From an uncultured Sterolibacterium sp. (GTDB lineage Bacteria > Pseudomonadota > Gammaproteobacteria > Burkholderiales > Rhodocyclaceae), in contig CAILCO010000046.1 of the NCBI GenBank assembly GCA_903832735.1, positions 1 through 64,000 on the forward strand: a stretch of DNA of 64,000 bases, read 5' to 3'. Positions 61,951 to 64,000 of this stretch are shown in pieces (the first letter of the stretch is position 1; each line of letters starts with the position of its first letter). A model generated the notes under the pieces. It worked only from the letters and a program-made list of their open reading frames with translations. It searched no databases and was not told the origin of the DNA. Both the position numbers and the translations under genes were made by a program.

Positions 61951-62652
61951 ATGACAGCCCAAATTCTGGTGGTGGAAGACGAGCCGGCGATCCAGGTGCT
62001 GATTGCCGCCAATCTGACTCGTGCCGGTCACGAAGTCGTCATGGTGGCCGACGCCGAAGCCGCCCAACGCCAGATAAATCTGGCACTGCCGGACTTGATC
62101 CTGCTCGACTGGATGCTTCCGGGAATGAGCGGCATCGAACTGGCCCGGCGCCTGCGCGGTGAAGAGCGCACGCGGCCAGTGCCAATCATCATGCTGACCG
62201 CGCGCGGCGACGAGCACGACAAGATCCTGGGGCTGGAAACGGGCGCCGACGACTACATCACCAAGCCGTTCTCGCCGCGCGAGCTGGTCGCGCGGATCAA
62301 AGCTGTGCTGCGGCGACTGGCGCCCCAGGCAACCGATGATGCCGTCGACCTTGGCGGCCTGCGCCTCGATCCGGTGACTCATCGCATCCATGCCGGCGGC
62401 CAGTTGGTGAGCCTCGGCCCCACCGAATTCCGCCTGCTGCATTTTCTGATGGCCCATGGCGAACGCGTACACAGCCGCAGCCAACTGCTCGACCGGGTTT
62501 GGGGCGATCATGTCTTCGTCGAGGAGCGGACCGTCGATGTGCATATCCGGCGCTTGCGCGCCGCCCTTGAGGCGACGGGTCACGACGCCTTGATCCAGAC
62601 CGTGCGCGGCAGCGGCTACCGTTTCTCGACCAGCGGCAAGGTGGCGGATTGA
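61951..62652 (+). CDS. phoB: Phosphate-regulon response regulator PhoB
   Basis: 233-residue regulator. Receiver domain 1-120 with phospho-acceptor Asp53 in LLDWMLPG and Lys in DYITKPFSPREL, then the OmpR-type winged helix (SLGPTEFRLLHFLMAHGERV and VWGDHVFVEERTVDVHIRRL RAALE), matching PhoB closely. Start ATG 61951; the open frame reaches 61888. The stop overlaps phoR (TTGA). Confidence 0.94.
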   Translation: MTAQILVVEDEPAIQVLIAANLTRAGHEVVMVADAEAAQRQINLALPDLILLDWMLPGMSGIELARRLRGEERTRPVPIIMLTARGDEHDKILGLETGADDYITKPFSPRELVARIKAVLRRLAPQATDDAVDLGGLRLDPVTHRIHAGGQLVSLGPTEFRLLHFLMAHGERVHSRSQLLDRVWGDHVFVEERTVDVHIRRLRAALEATGHDALIQTVRGSGYRFSTSGKVAD

Positions 62653-64000
62653 GATCCGAAGTCAGCGCGGTCTGGCTCGAAGCGCTCGCTGCGGTCGCAG
62701 TGTGCGTTCTGGCCGGACTGGCGGCATGGGCGATCGCGACGCCATGGTGGGGGCTCGCCGTGGCAACTGCGGGGCTGATCTCGCTGGGTCTCTACCACCT
62801 GTTCCATCTTGCCAGGCTGGTGCGCTGGCTCGCCCGGCCGGCCGGCACGCCGTTGCCCGATGGCCTCGGCGTCTGGGCAGGGGTGTACGCTGCCCTGCAT
62901 CGCCGCACCCGTCGGGCAATTGAGCGGCAACAGGAATTATCCACGGCCCTGGAGCGTTTCCGCAGCGCCGGCCAGGCACTGCCCGACGGCGTCGTGGTGC
63001 TCGACGGCCACCATGCCATCGAGTGGCTGAATGCAACCGCCGCTGAGCACCTGGGGCTGACGCTGGATCAGGATCGTGGCTGCCCCCTGACCAACCTGGT
63101 ACGCGATCCCGAGTTCGTTCGCTACCTCGAAGGCGGCCAGTATGCCGAGCCGCTGGTGCTGCATCCGGGACGCAGTCCCGGCCTCAGCCTGGCGCTCCAG
63201 GTCGTCCCCTATGGGCAGGCGCAGAAGCTGCTGCTGTCGCGCGACATCAGTCAGCTGGAGAAACTTGAGACCATGCGCCGCGACTTTGTCGCCAACGTCT
63301 CGCACGAACTGAAGACGCCGCTTACCGTGGTCGGCGGCTTTCTCGAAACCCTGTCGGATTGTTTGGGCGAAATTCCGCCGGCGGAAGCCGAACGCTACCT
63401 GAATCTGGCGAGTGAACAGGCGCAGCGCATGGAGCGGCTGATCGAAGATCTGCTGACCTTGTCCGCGCTCGAGACCGGCAGCATGGCGCCGACCGAGGAA
63501 GCGGTGCCTCTGGCGGAATTGTTGACAGAAGTAGCCGATGAGGCCCGTGCCCTATCCGCCGGAGCGCACCGAATTTTGCTCCATGTATCCGAGTGCGGCA
63601 GTCTGCTGGGCAGCCGCGCCGAGTTGCACAGTGCCTTCGGCAATCTTGCCGGCAACGCCGTGCGCTATACCCCGGCGGGCGGGACGATCGATATTGCCTG
63701 GGAATCCGGCGAGGATGGCGGCGGTTCGTTCCGTGTCAAGGATCAGGGCATCGGCATCGAGGCGCACCATCTGCCGCGCCTGACGGAACGCTTCTATCGC
63801 GTCGATCGAGGTCGCTCGCGCGAATCGGGCGGCACCGGCCTGGGTCTGGCGATCGTCAAGCATGTCCTGACCCGGCATCAGGCCACGCTCGAAATCGAAA
63901 GTCAGCCCGGTTCCGGCAGTTGCTTCAGGATCCGCTTCCCGGCGCGGCGCTGCCTGCCGGCTCCCTCGGCGCAGGGCCGCCCCAAGGCGAGGGTAGGGTA
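62649..64000 (+). CDS. phoR: Phosphate-regulon sensor histidine kinase PhoR (partial, runs off the window)
   Basis: At least 450 residues from TTG 62649, which overlaps the phoB stop. Two N-terminal helices (about 10-50), a PAS domain (about 100-190, DGVVVLDGHHAIEWLNATAA), HisKA with His219 in NVSHELKTPLTVVGG, and an ATPase domain with NLAGNAVRYTP, DQGIGI and GTGLGLAIV. The last residues, after FRIRFPARR, are read through the palindromic repeat also found after parB; no stop codon occurs before the window ends, so the true length is unknown. Confidence 0.9.
   Translation, partial: MRSEVSAVWLEALAAVAVCVLAGLAAWAIATPWWGLAVATAGLISLGLYHLFHLARLVRWLARPAGTPLPDGLGVWAGVYAALHRRTRRAIERQQELSTALERFRSAGQALPDGVVVLDGHHAIEWLNATAAEHLGLTLDQDRGCPLTNLVRDPEFVRYLEGGQYAEPLVLHPGRSPGLSLALQVVPYGQAQKLLLSRDISQLEKLETMRRDFVANVSHELKTPLTVVGGFLETLSDCLGEIPPAEAERYLNLASEQAQRMERLIEDLLTLSALETGSMAPTEEAVPLAELLTEVADEARALSAGAHRILLHVSECGSLLGSRAELHSAFGNLAGNAVRYTPAGGTIDIAWESGEDGGGSFRVKDQGIGIEAHHLPRLTERFYRVDRGRSRESGGTGLGLAIVKHVLTRHQATLEIESQPGSGSCFRIRFPARRCLPAPSAQGRPKARVG
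63965..63992. repeat. Second copy of the parB-end palindromic repeat, inside the phoR 3' end
   Basis: 25 of 28 bases match 43967-43994 and the core GGGCCGCCCC-AGGCGAGG is kept apart from one base. The phoR frame passes through it, so the repeat may have become coding sequence. Confidence 0.7.

Overview
The window is 64 kb of moderately GC-rich bacterial chromosome spanning the replication-origin region of a betaproteobacterium, most like the Rhodocyclales/Nitrosomonadales side of the class. Evidence: the conserved rpmH-rnpA-yidD-yidC-mnmE run divergent from dnaA-dnaN-gyrB (no recF between dnaN and gyrB), two parS sites before mnmG-rsmG-parA-parB, a complete nine-gene atp operon, and a DUF971-ubiE-Tim44-ubiJ cluster. 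I see no tRNA, rRNA, CRISPR array or intact transposon.

Layout. 1-3.0 kb is a mosaic edge: short repeats, a lipocalin-like gene whose signal peptide has lost its start codon, a methyltransferase, and a chromate transporter bounded by a 24-bp direct repeat. 3.0-15.4 kb is metabolic and reads leftward: an IlvD/Edd-family dehydratase, an orphan secreted protein, then a tightly overlapping seven-gene operon (ThDP enzyme, ABC ATPase, two permeases, binding protein, aldehyde dehydrogenase, HDOD-receiver-GGDEF protein) below a LysR regulator. 15.6-18.7 kb holds a Crp/Fnr regulator, cbpA-cbpM, a small lipoprotein and an unknown protein. 18.8-24.5 kb holds a binding protein followed by a fused cyclohexadienyl dehydratase/chorismate mutase, an Mg2+-type P-ATPase and a class II aldolase; a frameshifted lipoprotein gene lies just before the gyrB end. 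24.8-34.7 kb is the origin core. 34.9-39.7 kb is a branched-chain amino acid type ABC operon with a permease-ATPase fusion. 39.7-44.0 kb is the parS/mnmG/rsmG/parAB block. 44.1-52.5 kb is an MFS transporter and the atp operon, closed by a strong terminator. 52.6-58.9 kb is a tetR-acrA-acrB-oprM efflux operon. 59-61.8 kb is the ubiquinone cluster and 61.9-64 kb is phoB-phoR, running off the window.

How genes work together. The leftward operon reads as uptake of an organic acid, ThDP-dependent decarboxylation or ligation, and oxidation of the resulting aldehyde, with a c-di-GMP enzyme translationally coupled at the end. The PheC-AroQ fusion carries a signal peptide and would turn chorismate into phenylpyruvate in the periplasm. 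A recurring oddity is the lack of a usual start codon where family alignment expects one: the LysR gene (ATC behind a good ribosome site), mnmE (CTG) and rnpA (only a GTG inside rpmH).
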